Assembly (NCBI GenBank): GCA_028554755.1
Contig: JAPTOF010000006.1
Location: 10,348,501-10,412,500, forward strand
Source of the DNA: Cordia subcordata
Lineage: Eukaryota > Streptophyta > Magnoliopsida > Boraginales > Cordiaceae
Direction of reading: 5' to 3'
DNA: 64,000 bases
The notes under the pieces were generated by a model. It had not been told where the DNA came from. It saw only the letters and a list, made by a program, of their open reading frames with translations, and ran no database searches. Below, in pieces: positions 10,991 to 23,200 of the stretch. Positions within the stretch are counted from its first letter, which is position 1. Each line of letters begins with the position of its first letter. A program made the position numbers and the translations under genes.

Positions 10991-13739
10991 TTATACCTCC
11001 TGATTTATGGGAATGATTACTAAGGTTTTAGATTAAAAGGGCAAAATTATAACACTTATAAAATCATTAATATATTAGAGAAATATTTTAAATAGTAATA
11101 TATTCAAAATAGTTATTAGCAAATACCAATAGGTTAAAGCAACTCATCAGCAAGCTCATTTTGTTCATCGATAAATGTTATTGATTTGGACTCAAACATA
11201 GGTTTTCTTTTAAGAATCTTTCGATGGTTGAAAAAAAAAAGTAAATTTTTTAATATAAAAATTTCAAAATATTCTTTTGAGATATTAAAAAAATACAACA
11301 TTAAATATCAAGTTCTTTAATTCACCACTAAAATAATATCATGAAACATACCAAAATTATAGATTCTGAAGAATGCAATGCATAATTGAATACAAAGGTT
11401 AGAAGACTTACGTGTTTTTTACCAGTTTTTTCTTAGAGTTAGTATTATATAATATGTAAAAGACTATATACATACTTATCAGCATCTCCTCAATGTCCCT
11501 TTATTCTAATATAAGACCAATTTCAACAATTGCCCTAAACCTTTCCCTACAAAAAATATAGGGATAAATGTAAGGATAAATGGCTCCAACAACTTCCCTG
11601 CATCTATCTCTCTATATTTGTTGATAAAGTTTTCATTCGCTAAATCATGTTTTGATATCCCCAAATTTTTCATTAGCATTCCCATCCCCTAAAACAATGT
11701 TAGAGAAATTTTAAAATAGAGAGGCTGTTGGATTCGATTTGTGTTTCATAGGTTGGGTGGAAATAGGGTAATTACGACTTCCTAGAAGTAGGGTAATTCG
11801 CTCTTCTCAAGTATAGAGTTATTTATGCTTTTTAGGAAACAATCCTCCCTTACCCAAATCCTGAAAGGAATTGCGGGAAGGAGAGGTTTGAAAAGGCATG
11901 CCCCTTCTATTTCTTCCTAAGTCAAGAATAGTGGGCGGGGAGGAACAACTTCTAGAGCTACTTTTGTCCGGGTTTTATCTATAAAGCACTACTTTTTAGA
12001 CAGCTTTAAGGCTCCTCTTAAACAAGAATTTGATTAAATGTAAGAAAATTGTTGGAATAAAACTGAAGTAGAGAATACTTACATGTAAAAAAATATTACA
12101 AATAGAGAAAAAAATTAAAAAATCTGTAGAGTTGGCCTTAACTAGGATTACTTAATTACCAAAGTAAATTAAAATACTCTTGAGATAAGTGAGCATCCCT
12201 TCTGGGCGGACCCCACCCCACTAAATTCAACAGATTCTATCAAAGATTATTTGTTATGTTATTTAACATAATTGAATATATTCAAATACACTTGCATCTA
12301 AATCATTTAACTCTCAATGTCATAATTTATCGATTTTCTTTTGTTTTCTTTTTCTCAATATTGTCTTTACTCATCTCCATTTTCTTTCTTTCTGGCACCT
12401 CTCATCATACAAGTCAAGTTGCACACAAGGTCATCGTCTCTTCTCCACTAACTTTTTTTTTTCCATCCTAACTTTAGCGAGAGAATTTAGTCTAGCACAA
12501 TTTAAAGTAAAACAAGAAAATTGAAAATAAAACATAATTAATATTAATTAAAAGTAAGAATACGTTACTGAAAATTCCAACTAATCGCAAGGAAACTTGA
12601 ATTTCATAGTAAACAAAAACGAAAGAAAAGAGCCAGTCTAAAAAATCCAAGAAACTAATCTAGAGGCTCACGTGCTTTCTGATCTGAAAGAAAAGAGAAA
12701 CTAAAAAAAATCTAAATCCTAATCTATGATAAGAGCTTGCTGGAGACTCTCTTGTTGACGCCTCTGTCGTGTGTTCTCACGTTGGCTTTGTGATGGCCTT
12801 TTTTACAGGCCAAAGTCTTGGCCATGAAGACAAGCTTTTTCTTTCTTTTTGTTGTCTGTTTTTTGTTTGTTTGTTTTCTCTTCTTCTTTTTTTTTTTATT
12901 GGTAGGACTTTCCTATTTACTCCAATTAGTCAAATTTTTTTCTTTGATCCTTGTCTTCTTTTTCAAGACTGAGTCCTTCTTCTCTTGTTTCCTTCTTTAT
13001 TCACTTTCCGATTCTAATTCCAGAAAATTCTCTTGTTCAATTAAATAATATTCTCACATAAATAAAAATATCCACACAAAAAGATCTCAAAACAATTAAA
13101 ATTCCGTCAACACCCGAAAATAATCACAAATTAGCATTGAATTAAATTCCATAAATCTCAATTTAATAAAAGATAAATGTAAAATTGACTTAGCATATAA
13201 ATCTCAATTTAATAAAAGATAAATGTAAAATTGACTTAGCATCACCATACTTGATGCTTTTTTTGGCAACCTAAGAGAGTAAACTTTCTTCGCTTAAATA
13301 GTATAAATCATTAATTTCGAAATACTGTTGTTCCACAGGATTTGCAGTTGTAGGGGGTGAATCTGATGAGATTTTGATCAGAGTGAGTTTCTCTTCATAA
13401 AAGTAAATTATCTTTGAAGTCCACACGTCATTTATGAAAATTGAGCAAAAAAAGAATGAAGAAATATTGAGTGAACTATTCGCTTATTCTTTTGCATGTC
13501 ATATGCTTGGATCAGAGTTAGATATTGGACCAATTTAAATCAAATTAACCTCGTAATTGAAAATGAGTAGTAATTAATTAGTACATGATAATAATCCCAA
13601 TGAAAGAGTCAAATGTCAGCTGTCATGTGCTTCATTCGTACGTAATTTACATTAGTTTACGTGATCCCACAACCATTGCCATCTTAGGTAGCCCACATTT
13701 TACGCTTCTCTAAATAACTAATAAAACTGACAAAACATT
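10991..13739. other. Intergenic region, no gene seen
   Basis: AT-rich sequence without supportable exons. Frames at 12256-12471 and 12769-13048 are poly-T-driven hydrophobic strings (long Phe/Leu runs) and are not treated as genes. Contains a 46-bp tandem duplication at 13151-13242. Confidence 0.6.
13151..13242. repeat. Perfect 46-bp tandem duplication
   Basis: The unit beginning ATAAATCTCAATTTAATAAA and ending GACTTAGCAT occurs twice back to back (13151-13196 and 13197-13242) with no differences seen, which suggests a recent duplication. Confidence 0.95.
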
Positions 13740-14833
13740 CTCTCTTGCAATCTACTCTCTCTTTCTTCTTCCTACATATACATAATATATTATTTTATAC
13801 ACGGTCTCCAATATGAGGATTCTTTTGTTTCTTTGATCATCATTTCCATGGAGGAAGTTTTCTAACATAAAGAGGTAAAACAACAATTTGCTATAAACAT
13901 TTGGTTGTGTGCCTACTTATTCCTTTATTTGGTTTGCCACTATTGTGCGATCTTAATTGAAGACCTCAGGGTCGCATTTAATGGAATAAGGTTTAATTTA
14001 ATTTTATTTTGTTTATAATCGAGAAATCTCTCATTATTAGTACGTTCTTTTCCTTTGCATCTTATATTCTTGAAAGAATTTTGCACCTACATAGTTTACA
14101 TTAGAATTTAACGCTTTGTTTTTGCGTCATACATGGAATGAGGGAGATTCAATACTTCATCATAATTACATCGTTAGTTCAGTACTATCCGATCTCACGC
14201 ATAATGTTGTAAAACCAAAGTCCTATAAATGTTGTTTTGCCTTATAGTAGGCCATTGGCAATTCAACCCACAATAATGATTAATGACCATAAGCGGATGG
14301 AAAGAGACGGAATAGTGGTAGAATAACAATCTAAGGGCTCTTTGGATTGGTTTTTTTTTAAAAGTGTTTTTTTTAATTTTTTTTTTAACAAAGTATTTTC
14401 TGTGAAGTTAAATTTTTTGGCTTCTAAAAAAAATCAAAATTGAACCTTTTTCAGAATTTCAACTTTTTTTGAAATCTAATTCAAATACTTATTGTAAGAA
14501 AGGATGTGATTTTAACAAGAAAAAAATATTTTTTCATAAAAAAAGCCAATCCAAACAAGCCTTGAAATACGTAAAGTAATGCTTGGAAATGCATACTTTG
14601 AAAAATGGAATATGGCTGATGATAATATGATATATTCTTCAAGAAAAATTTTTGCTTCTGAAAACATGCAACCAAGACTTACATTGAAGCATTGTTGGAG
14701 GATACAAGCCCCTTATTGCATCTATTGTTTTATGTGTATAAACTATCTTGACATGTAATCTTAGAGTATGTTGAACAGTTTATGAACTTTTTTATCATGT
14801 GGATGTGAAAAAATGATGCATCTTTGGGTGCAG
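13740..14833 (+). promoter_or_regulatory. Probable 5'UTR exon and 5'UTR intron of the calmodulin-binding gene
   Basis: A pyrimidine-rich leader-like stretch (TTCTCTCTTGCAATCTACTCTC near 13740) runs to CATAAAGAG|GTAAAA, a good donor at 13875. A good acceptor, TTTGGGTGCAG, ends at 14833, 22 bp before the coding ATG. This predicts a noncoding first exon of about 135 bp and a 959-bp leader intron holding MITE copy B. The leader exon would contain two tiny upstream ORFs (13813-13836, 7 codons; 13848-13865, 5 codons), which could lower translation. The transcription start is not determined. Confidence 0.45.
14334..14562. mobile_element. MITE family 1, copy B
   Basis: AGGGCTCTTTGGATTGG at the left and its inverse AAGGCTTGTTTGGATTGG (minus strand) at the right. 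The interior has the family blocks AAAAGTGTTTTTT, AACTTTTTTTGAAATCTAATTC and ACTTATTGTAAGAAAGGATG. It lies inside the probable 5'UTR intron of the downstream gene. Confidence 0.8.
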
Positions 14834-14855
14834 ATAGCCAAACCAGAACAGAAAG

Positions 14856-16109
14856 ATGGCGACAAGGCCAAGGGACGGTCCTCCTGGGAAGGAGAAGAGG
14901 GGAATATCTCCAACGCTTCCTCGCCACAACAACGCTATGCAGCGCAGGAGTTCTAACCCTTCCCCTGGCTCAACCGACCATAAAAATGGCTCGTCGTCAT
15001 CAGAGAAGCAGATTCCAAATTATCTCAAGCCTACAAAAAGCAGCACAGGGCTTGATCACTTGGCGCATCATGTCAGGAAACCAGCTTCTGCAAGTGATCC
15101 TGCCCACAAGACGGGTCTTTCCAGGAAGAGATCTTTTGACAAGCCTGCACCTACTCATGCTTCGAAAGCAGGCATTTCATCAAATCTGAAAGAAAGAAAC
15201 CTACGATCTTCTTCCTCGTTACCATCTAAAACGATGAATAGCACTTTCCAGAAGACCCTCCCGGAAAGATTGTCGAAAGCACCCAAAGATGGTGGGAGAA
15301 AGCAAGGTTTGACTTCAAGACCTGTGGGAGTGAAAAAGAGTAGCAGTAGCACCAAGAAGCAAGATTCTGAAAGTAGCACTGCAATGAGAACAGCTCCTGT
15401 GACTGGCTGCACTATTATAGTTGATAATCCTGTTATAGCCGGCATTCCACAACCACAAGATGACGATCTGCAATTACTTGTTACTGATGAAGAAGTTCAG
15501 AGCATCGATGAAATGCCTGCTGAAATTGTCCATGAAGAGGACAAGGAATACATAGATCCCCAACAAGTTGAACCAGAGACCAGGATACATGAAGAAATCC
15601 AGATTACACAATCCCCTGAAGTTGCAGCTAGTCCAGATGCATCGGGCAGTGTTATGATGGAAGAACCAGAAGATGAGAACTCACTTGCTGAAGAAGTTAA
15701 CATCAATCATGTGGAATCTGAACAGCACGTTGACAACAAAGATAGTGTTGATTCTGCTAATGAAAGCCTTGTTGGTATACCGAAAGCAGAAGATCCAAAG
15801 AAGGTAGCAGGGGAAGATGCAACTGAAGAAGCAGCATTGGATAAGACAGAAGAGGCCACAAATGAAAGCCAACTTGATAATTTCAACAATGCTGAAGAGC
15901 TGGAGACTGCTGCCAAGGAAGAAAAGAAGGAGGCGGACAATGTTGTTGCAGCCAAGCGCCTTCTGCCGGTGCTAGCCAGAAATCAGTCTTCTGTCTCTAA
16001 TAATGTGATTGAGGAGACCGCGAGCAAGCTTCGGGAGCAGAGGAAGAACAAGGTGAAAGCTTTAGCAGGAGCATTTGAAACTGTCATATCTTTGCAGGAG
16101 CCCAAGTGA
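14856..16109 (+). CDS. Plant calmodulin-binding domain protein (PF07839-like, short type)
   Basis: Single coding exon, 417 aa, ATG at 14856 just after a splice acceptor. The N-terminal third is basic and Ser-rich (KEKRGISPTLPRHNN, SEKQIPNYLKPT, GLSRKRSFDKPAP). EKQIPNYLKPT matches the conserved IPNYLR/K block seen in plant calmodulin-binding proteins. The middle (about residues 190-350) is strongly acidic and probably disordered. The C-terminus (about 370-415) has SKLREQRKNKVKALAGAFE followed by TVISLQ, the signature of the plant calmodulin-binding domain, with an amphipathic basic helix expected to bind Ca2+/calmodulin. Family proteins are phosphorylated or stress-linked in some plants, but this short type has no established function that I know. 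The frame is intact. A tail-to-tail neighbour, the PPR-CBS gene, ends about 1.1 kb downstream. Confidence 0.88.
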   Translation: MATRPRDGPPGKEKRGISPTLPRHNNAMQRRSSNPSPGSTDHKNGSSSSEKQIPNYLKPTKSSTGLDHLAHHVRKPASASDPAHKTGLSRKRSFDKPAPTHASKAGISSNLKERNLRSSSSLPSKTMNSTFQKTLPERLSKAPKDGGRKQGLTSRPVGVKKSSSSTKKQDSESSTAMRTAPVTGCTIIVDNPVIAGIPQPQDDDLQLLVTDEEVQSIDEMPAEIVHEEDKEYIDPQQVEPETRIHEEIQITQSPEVAASPDASGSVMMEEPEDENSLAEEVNINHVESEQHVDNKDSVDSANESLVGIPKAEDPKKVAGEDATEEAALDKTEEATNESQLDNFNNAEELETAAKEEKKEADNVVAAKRLLPVLARNQSSVSNNVIEETASKLREQRKNKVKALAGAFETVISLQEPK

Positions 16110-16653
16110 GAGAGTTCACATATCGTTCCTTTGCAGTTATGCTGAGTGATAAAACTAATTGAAGATCGAATTTCAGGGCATGAAAAAGAATTTCAGGGAA
16201 GGGCTCTATCAATAACAATGCAACTGCACTTAACTATATCTGCAGCAAAGGATTTAAAGTTCATGCTTCACTTACCGTTATTTGTGATTAACATCTATCT
16301 TTCTTCATTTTCTTCTGTATAGAGGTAGAGGCAGATTTTTTTTGTCACATAATATTACATATTTGTCTCGATCAAACATTGATACACATATCTTATTTTT
16401 GAATAATAATTTTGCTCTTTTTAACTGTAAAATATTTGTAAGGTTGTGTCACCTAGACGCCCTGCAAAATTTTATGGCTTGGCATCTTAATGCTATTATG
16501 TCTTCTCAGTTGAGCATTGATACGTATGAATCATCTACTTCCATTTTGGGGCACTAGAGTTCAAACTGCGCCACATATTCCTGTGATGTACTTTCATTTT
16601 TAATATTTCCATTTTCTGAAGGCAAAAGTCAAACCCAATCTTAATGGAACTTT

Positions 16654-16760
16654 TTGTGTTTGTTATATGCTCATTTGAAATTTGAAATTTTAAATTTAAA
16701 AAGCATATAAAATTATGTGTTTCAAATTTAAGATTTCAAATAAACATATACCAAACACAG
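16654..16760. mobile_element. Small palindromic MITE, about 107 bp
   Basis: Almost the whole element is an inverted repeat. The left arm TGTGTTTGTTATATGCTCAT continues into TTGAAATTTGAAATTT. The right arm, read on the other strand, is CTGTGTTTGGTATATGTTTA then TTTGAAATCTTAAATTT. It could fold as one long hairpin. A TATATA run borders the right end. Confidence 0.75.
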
Positions 16761-16917
16761 TATATATAACGTTATGAGGAGATCCAAAAAAGGCGAAACC
16801 TTCTCTCCTTACACAAGTTCTTCAGTCCTTCGAAAAGTCTTTTGAAGTTCACCTTGTAAGTACGGTGAAAGTGTTTAAACCTGGCATCTGTCTTGGCTAG
16901 TAGGAGCCTGAATTCGT

Positions 16918-17152
16918 CTAAGGACTCGTTTGGATTGACTCTTTTTAAAAGCATTTTTTTTAATAGCTTCTGAAAAATAATTTTTTTTAATAAGCTGAAA
17001 ATTTTGACTTTCAAAAAAAGTTGTATTTGAACTTTTTTTCAGAGTTTCAACTTTTTTAAAAGTCAAATCAAATAGTTATTACAATTTTTTCCTATTTTTT
17101 CAGAAAAAAAAAATATTTTTTCCTGAAAAAAAATCAACCCAAACAAGCCCTA
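16918..17152. mobile_element. MITE family 1, copy C
   Basis: Left end AGGACTCGTTTGGATTGA and right end CAACCCAAACAAGCCCT form the terminal inverted repeat. The internal blocks match the other copies (AAAAGCATTTTTTTTAAT, AAAAAGTTGTATTTGAACTTT, TTCAGAGTTTCAACTTTTTT). It lies just 75 bp beyond the stop codon of the PPR-CBS gene, so it may be within that gene's 3'UTR or terminator region. Confidence 0.8.
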
Positions 17153-17226
17153 AAATGATAAGACTAACTTGGAAAATCACCAAACCTGACAGAAATTCAA
17201 AGTTACAGAAGTTTGATATATACTAC

Positions 17227-20200
17227 TCAGGTTTCCAGATTTGTTTTACAAATAGCAAAATGCTGATCAAGCGTCCTTGATAAAGGATGAGCAAACTTGC
17301 ACAATCCTTCCAATGTAAAAACTCCTACAGCCCTCACACTTGAGCTATAAAACATACCAGGCAACCCACCATGTTTTGCAATTATAATCATCCTGTACTT
17401 CTTTGCTAACATAAGATCAATTACCCGACCAACAGATGTTGACGTTGTCACGCAAGGAGGTGGAGTTCTCATCATTGCTGCCAGCGGGGCATCCAACTGC
17501 ACAAGAAAATATTACCATATTAGCCAAGTATCACTAATAGGTCAGCCCAAACCTGAAAAATGAAACTGGGGTGATAAAGTTCTCGCTCAACACATCTGCA
17601 AGTAGTAGAACATAAATCCAGTTTCATTCAAAAAATACTAATAGGTGGTGCTTGTTACTTCATCAGAGATTACAATGATGAGGTCCACATGAATTCTGAT
17701 TCCAGGAGCAGTAGGGCCAAATAAAGATGTCGAGGAACAAAGGCAACGGAAGCATGGTTTCAGTAGTAGAAACTCTGTGAAGGCGTAATTGAGCTTAGTT
17801 CAAATTCATCAGCTACCTTATGTTGTTTGACATTCTCTGGAAGTTGAAAAGACAACTAGCTATTTCTTTTTCTTTTTTTTTTCCCGGTCCTGTATCCTAT
17901 TTGTTTCTTTTGGCAAGGGAGTAAAGATCTGACGAAGAACTGTACAACAAGAGAAATCATAGTAACCATTCCCATAAATCAGGTGGTATATGAACTCTAA
18001 TTCTCACAGTATGGCAAGACTCGCAGACCATTCTTAAATTTTTTGAGTTAAACACACATTTCCCTAGCCAAAGTCTGTATAATTTGTAAGAGATGATAAA
18101 CTGACAGTTATCCGCTTATTATACTAGCACCGACCAAACAATCTCAAAGCAAAACACAATGTACACAACTCACTGGTGACTTTGCATAAATAGGCCAAGA
18201 TATTGCTCACTGCAATATTTTAGTGCATTGCATAAATAGGCCAAGATATTGCTCATCGCGATATTTCAGTGCATTAAAAAATATTTATTTTACAATCAAC
18301 AGGATATCTCAACCTTGAATGTTTCCGAAGCAACCACTCTCACGTTCAGTCCTCCACTTGCAGTCATTAAACTGGAACTTTCAGAATTTGGTATCAGAAC
18401 CAAGCTCTTGCAATTTACAAACTTGTCCCACTCATGACCCAGTCTTTGGCTGCAAGAACGAGGTACCTGCTAGAGTTAACTACCAGCACCCAAACCAGCC
18501 TATCATGCTATCAGAAACCAATAGGTAATCTAAGCCACCGATCTCCACAATCCTATTGGTAGTTTCATTCTCAAAACTCTACCACAGACCTTTTCTTCCA
18601 GGGTTATTGAAAGGCATTGACTAGTCAGATCCCTCAACGAGAACCAAGAGAAAACAAGATATTAACTTGATGTGCACATGTATCACGCAGGTCCATAACA
18701 GGTTAGGGATTCTCATTTCATCTATAATGGGCCAAGTCAGAACAAACTAATGATTTGGTTTACAACATTCATTGCTCTCAGGCCAATCTCTCAAAACACT
18801 GATAAGTATAGCAATGGCATATATGTAACTATAGATAGGAAAGGAGTTAGTGATACTGCAGTGTAGGTATCAGATAGCCAGAGCACTAGTTAGTCAGTTA
18901 TGCCAAGGTGGCATAGTTAGTTACACTCTCAGCTTACTATAAATAGTTGAGAATATGTACTCCCAATTCATTCAGTCAATGAAAAGATATTTTCTCAATC
19001 ATTTCTTCATGGTAATCAAAGCAGGTCAAATCCTAGTGTTTTTTTTTTAAATCAGTCTTCTTCCCCAATTTCTAGGGTTTTGCGATCAGAGATCTAACAT
19101 AGATCTCCTCATCTAGCCATTGAAATTCATTCAAAATCTGGTCGAAGCTTCTTCTTGCTAGAGCAACACTTTCTACCAATTCAATTTTCTCATCTCTCTT
19201 CTAGATCTCCGTTTCCTTTTTGCTCTCTCCAAGCTTCGTTCAAGCAACCATGGCTGCCACCTCAGCAGCTGCTTCTGGGCTCACTGAAGATCTTCCAATA
19301 GGTCTCAAGCATTTCATTCGGAACATTGGGAGCTTATCGAATCTAAAGCTTGATAACAACAACTATGTGTTATGGAAATCAAACATCCAAACATTGCTCA
19401 GAGCTAGTAAACTGCTAGATCAAGTTCCTGGAAGAGCTATACCACCTGTGAAAATGCTTCCTGGACCTGCAGGTGATGTCATCCCTAATCCTGCATATGA
19501 ACAGTGGTAAATGCAGGATGATTACCTAAAGTCTTGTCTATTCAACACTCTGACTCCAGCTGTATATTCTCAAGTTTTTCACTTTGAAACTGCTAGCCAA
19601 GTTTGGTCTACACTTGCACATAGGTTTAGCTCTCTTAGTAGATCAAATGTGTATCAGCTGAAGCTTCAACTCTTACATCTTTCTAAAGGGAATCTCTCTA
19701 TGCAAGCCTATTTAGACCATGTCAAGACTATTACTGACAACTTGGCTAGTGCAAATGAGGTTATTTCTCAACAGGATCTAGCTATGTACATTCTTAGAGG
19801 GCTTCCTATTGAATACCAATCTTTTAGAGCCCCAATTAGGGTCAGATCTGCACCCATTACAGTTCCTGAACTAGCCTTTCTTCTCATTTCAGAAGATCTG
19901 CATCTTAAAATGGAGAATTCATTCTCTCTAACTGATTCCTCACTCAAACTCTACACACTCCCCTGTATAGTCAAAATCAACAAAAGCCTTCATAAGGCAG
20001 AGGCAGAGGAAATCAATCTAGAGGTGGTAAAGGTGGTAGAGGCAACAGGGGATAGGTTCAGGGACAAGGGATTATAGGTCCAGCCCCTTCCACTCAGTCT
20101 GCTCAGTCTGACATGACTAAAGTGTGCTGCCAATTTTGTGGGAAACAACAATAGCTCTTTTGCAAAATCTGTGGCAAACTAAATCACCTTGCACTGAACT

Positions 20201-23200
20201 GTTGGCATAGAGGAGGCTTCAATAACTATCAAGTTCAGCAGACTGGGAAACAGGCCTATGCAACTCAGACAAATCCATCAACTACAAATCAACAATGGGT
20301 ATTAGATTCTGGAGCTAATACTCATGTCACCCAAGATTTGAATCTGCTGCAATCTCCTCAATCTTACTCTGGAAATGATTCAGTGGCTATTGGAAATGGT
20401 CAAGTCTTACCTATACAAAGCATGGGTGCTGGTATAATCTCTACATCCTCTAAACCTTTGTTTCTCTCCAATATTTTTTATGTTCCTCAAATCACTACTA
20501 ACCTTCTCTCCATCTCAAAACAAACCTCTGATAACAATTGCACTATCTTGTTCAATGCTAAGGAGGTACCATAATGGACAATTCCAGTCAATCAACACTG
20601 TACAGGGCCCCCTGTGACAAAGGCCTTTATAGTCTACCTGCTACTCGTCCAACTACTTCCAGTCCTAGTCTGATATCTACTCAAGTCCTGACTGCCAACA
20701 CTGTCTCAAAGAGCTTATCTCAAGACTTGTTATGGCATCAAAGGCTAGGACATCCATCATCTTCTACAGCATAAACTCTGTCTAAACTTTTGAATGTAAA
20801 ACTTCCAAAAAATACTATTGATTGTGAATCCTGTTCTTTCTGTTCTTTAGCTAAGTCACATAGGTTAGTATTTGAAATTTCCACTTCTATTTCTTGTAAA
20901 CCTTTCCAGCTAATTCACATTGATGTATGGGCCCTGCTCCAGTTGCTTCTAATATGGGTTATAGGTATTATGTTGCTCTGGTTGATGACTATAGCAAATT
21001 TGTATGAATTTATCCCATGAAATATGAGTCAGATGCTTTTGATATCTTTCTCAATATTTATCCCATGATTCATACTCAATTTCAAGCCACTGTCCAAACA
21101 TTAAGGACTGATAAAGGCATAGAGGTTACAAATCAAAAGTTCAAAGCACTCTTGCAAACTAAAGGCATATTACACCAAACAAGTTGCCCTCATACACCCC
21201 AACAAAATGGTAGGGTAGAAAGAAAGCACAGACATTTGATGAAAACTACCTTGGCCCTGCTACATCAAAGCCACTTACCTACAAAATTTTGGTTAGAAGC
21301 ACTCTCTATGGCAAACTATTTGATAAATAGATTGCCTACATCCACATTGAAACATAAATCACCCTATGAGCTTTTGTATTCTACCAAACCTGATTATTCT
21401 AACCTTAGGGCCTTTGGGTGTTTATGTTACCCTTGGCTCAAACCATACACCAAACACAAATTAGAACTCAGATCTAAACCTTGCATATTTCTGGGATACT
21501 GTCATTTCACCAAGGGTTTTAAATGTCTAGACATGGAAACACACAAGGTCTATGTGTCAAGGCATGTTAGATTTAATGAGAGGGTGTTTCCTTACCTAAA
21601 TTCTAGCCCTGCAACTGACTATATATCCCATTTCAATTGGCAGCAGGGTCCTTTACATTACACACACTCTGCAATATCCACCAGTTTATTCCTTTCCTAC
21701 TAAATTTCCCCCTGATTTTTCTTCTTCTCAGTCTTTGTCAAGTAGTTCAAGGTCATCAGTCTCTCCAGTTCAAAGTCCAAACATTCCTATGGAGTCTGCT
21801 ACACCATCTACCTCTAAATCTCCTCCAAATCAGTCTATCTCTCAACAGTCTCCAGTCCAAAGTTCATCTACCTCTATCTCTACTTCTTCATCTACGCCAT
21901 CTGAACCTTTTCAAGACTTAGCCCCTATAAGCCAGCACCCCATGCTAACCAAGTCTAAGACTAGTTGTTTAACACCACCATTGTATCAGCTTCACAATCA
22001 GATTGCTACTCCTACTCAACATGAACCCAAGTCTTATAAAGAGGTAACAAAATATCAGTATTGGACACTGCAATGAAGGAGGAATATAAGGCATTAATTG
22101 ATCAGCAGACTTGGGATCTTATTCTCCTACCTCCCAACAGGCAATCAATTGGTTCAAAGTGGGTGTACAAGATAAAGACACATGCTGATGGCTCTGTGGC
22201 AAGATTTAAAGCCAGGTTAGTGGCTAAAGGATACCTACAGGAGCTTGGTATAGATTACCAGAAAACATTTAGTCCTGTGGTCAAAAGTTAGACAATTAGG
22301 ATAGTCTTGTGCCTAGCTTTACACCATCAGTAGAGCCTAAAAACAGTTGGATGTCTCAAACACCTTCCTTCATGGATCACTTGAGGAAAAGGTTTATATG
22401 CTTCAAGCTTAAGATTTTGAATACCCTCAAAGGCAAAACTATGTTTGCAGACTTAAGAAGTCTTTATATAGCCTAAAACAGGCTCCTAAGGCCTGGTATT
22501 ATAGATTGTCTAGCTTCCTTCTTGATCAAAAGTTCCAGATGAGTACTGCAGATACCTCTCTTTTCATTCACAAAACTACCACATATTACACACTAGTCTT
22601 GGTTTACGTGGACGACATTATAGTCACAGGAAGCTCACCTTCTTTTATTAACTCTTTGTTGCAAGCAACAAGAACTCAATTTTCAATGAAAGACCTAAGG
22701 CCTCTTTCATATTTTCTAGGCATAGAAGTTAAATATACCTTTAAAGGGTTAGTCTTACATCAAACTAAGTATGCCAAAGAGATTCTAGCATAGGCAGCAA
22801 TGACTAACTGTTCCATAGTTGCTACCCCAACTGTTTCTAAGGCCACAACTACCGCTGGAGACAACACTACACCATATCCTAATGGCACACAGTTTAGAAG
22901 TTTGGTGGGTTCACTGTAATATTTGACAATGACAAGGCTAGATCTTCAGCATGCTATAAACACATTATGCCAACATGAGCACTCTCCTACTACAGCAGAT
23001 TTTGCTTCTCTTAAGAAGACTTTAAGGTATCTTAAAGTGACTTTGAGTCAAGGACTTCTCTTTCAGCTTGGGCCATTTCATCTACATGCCTACTGTGATT
23101 CAGATTGGGCCTCTGATGTGCAAGACAGATAATCTACTATAGGCTATGTTGTCTTCCTGGGACCTAATGCCATTTCCCGGACTTCTAAGAAACAACACAC

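Larger units (their letters stand above)
16110..17226. other. Convergent intergenic region with two MITEs
   Basis: Space between the ends of two convergent genes. It probably contains the 3'UTR of the calmodulin-binding gene (to at least about 16330) and that of the PPR-CBS gene. No further coding exon; two inverted-repeat elements are listed separately. Confidence 0.7.

Noticed and set aside
12256..13048. Several hydrophobic ORFs
   Set aside because: They come from poly-T tracts (Phe/Leu runs) and carry no family signature.
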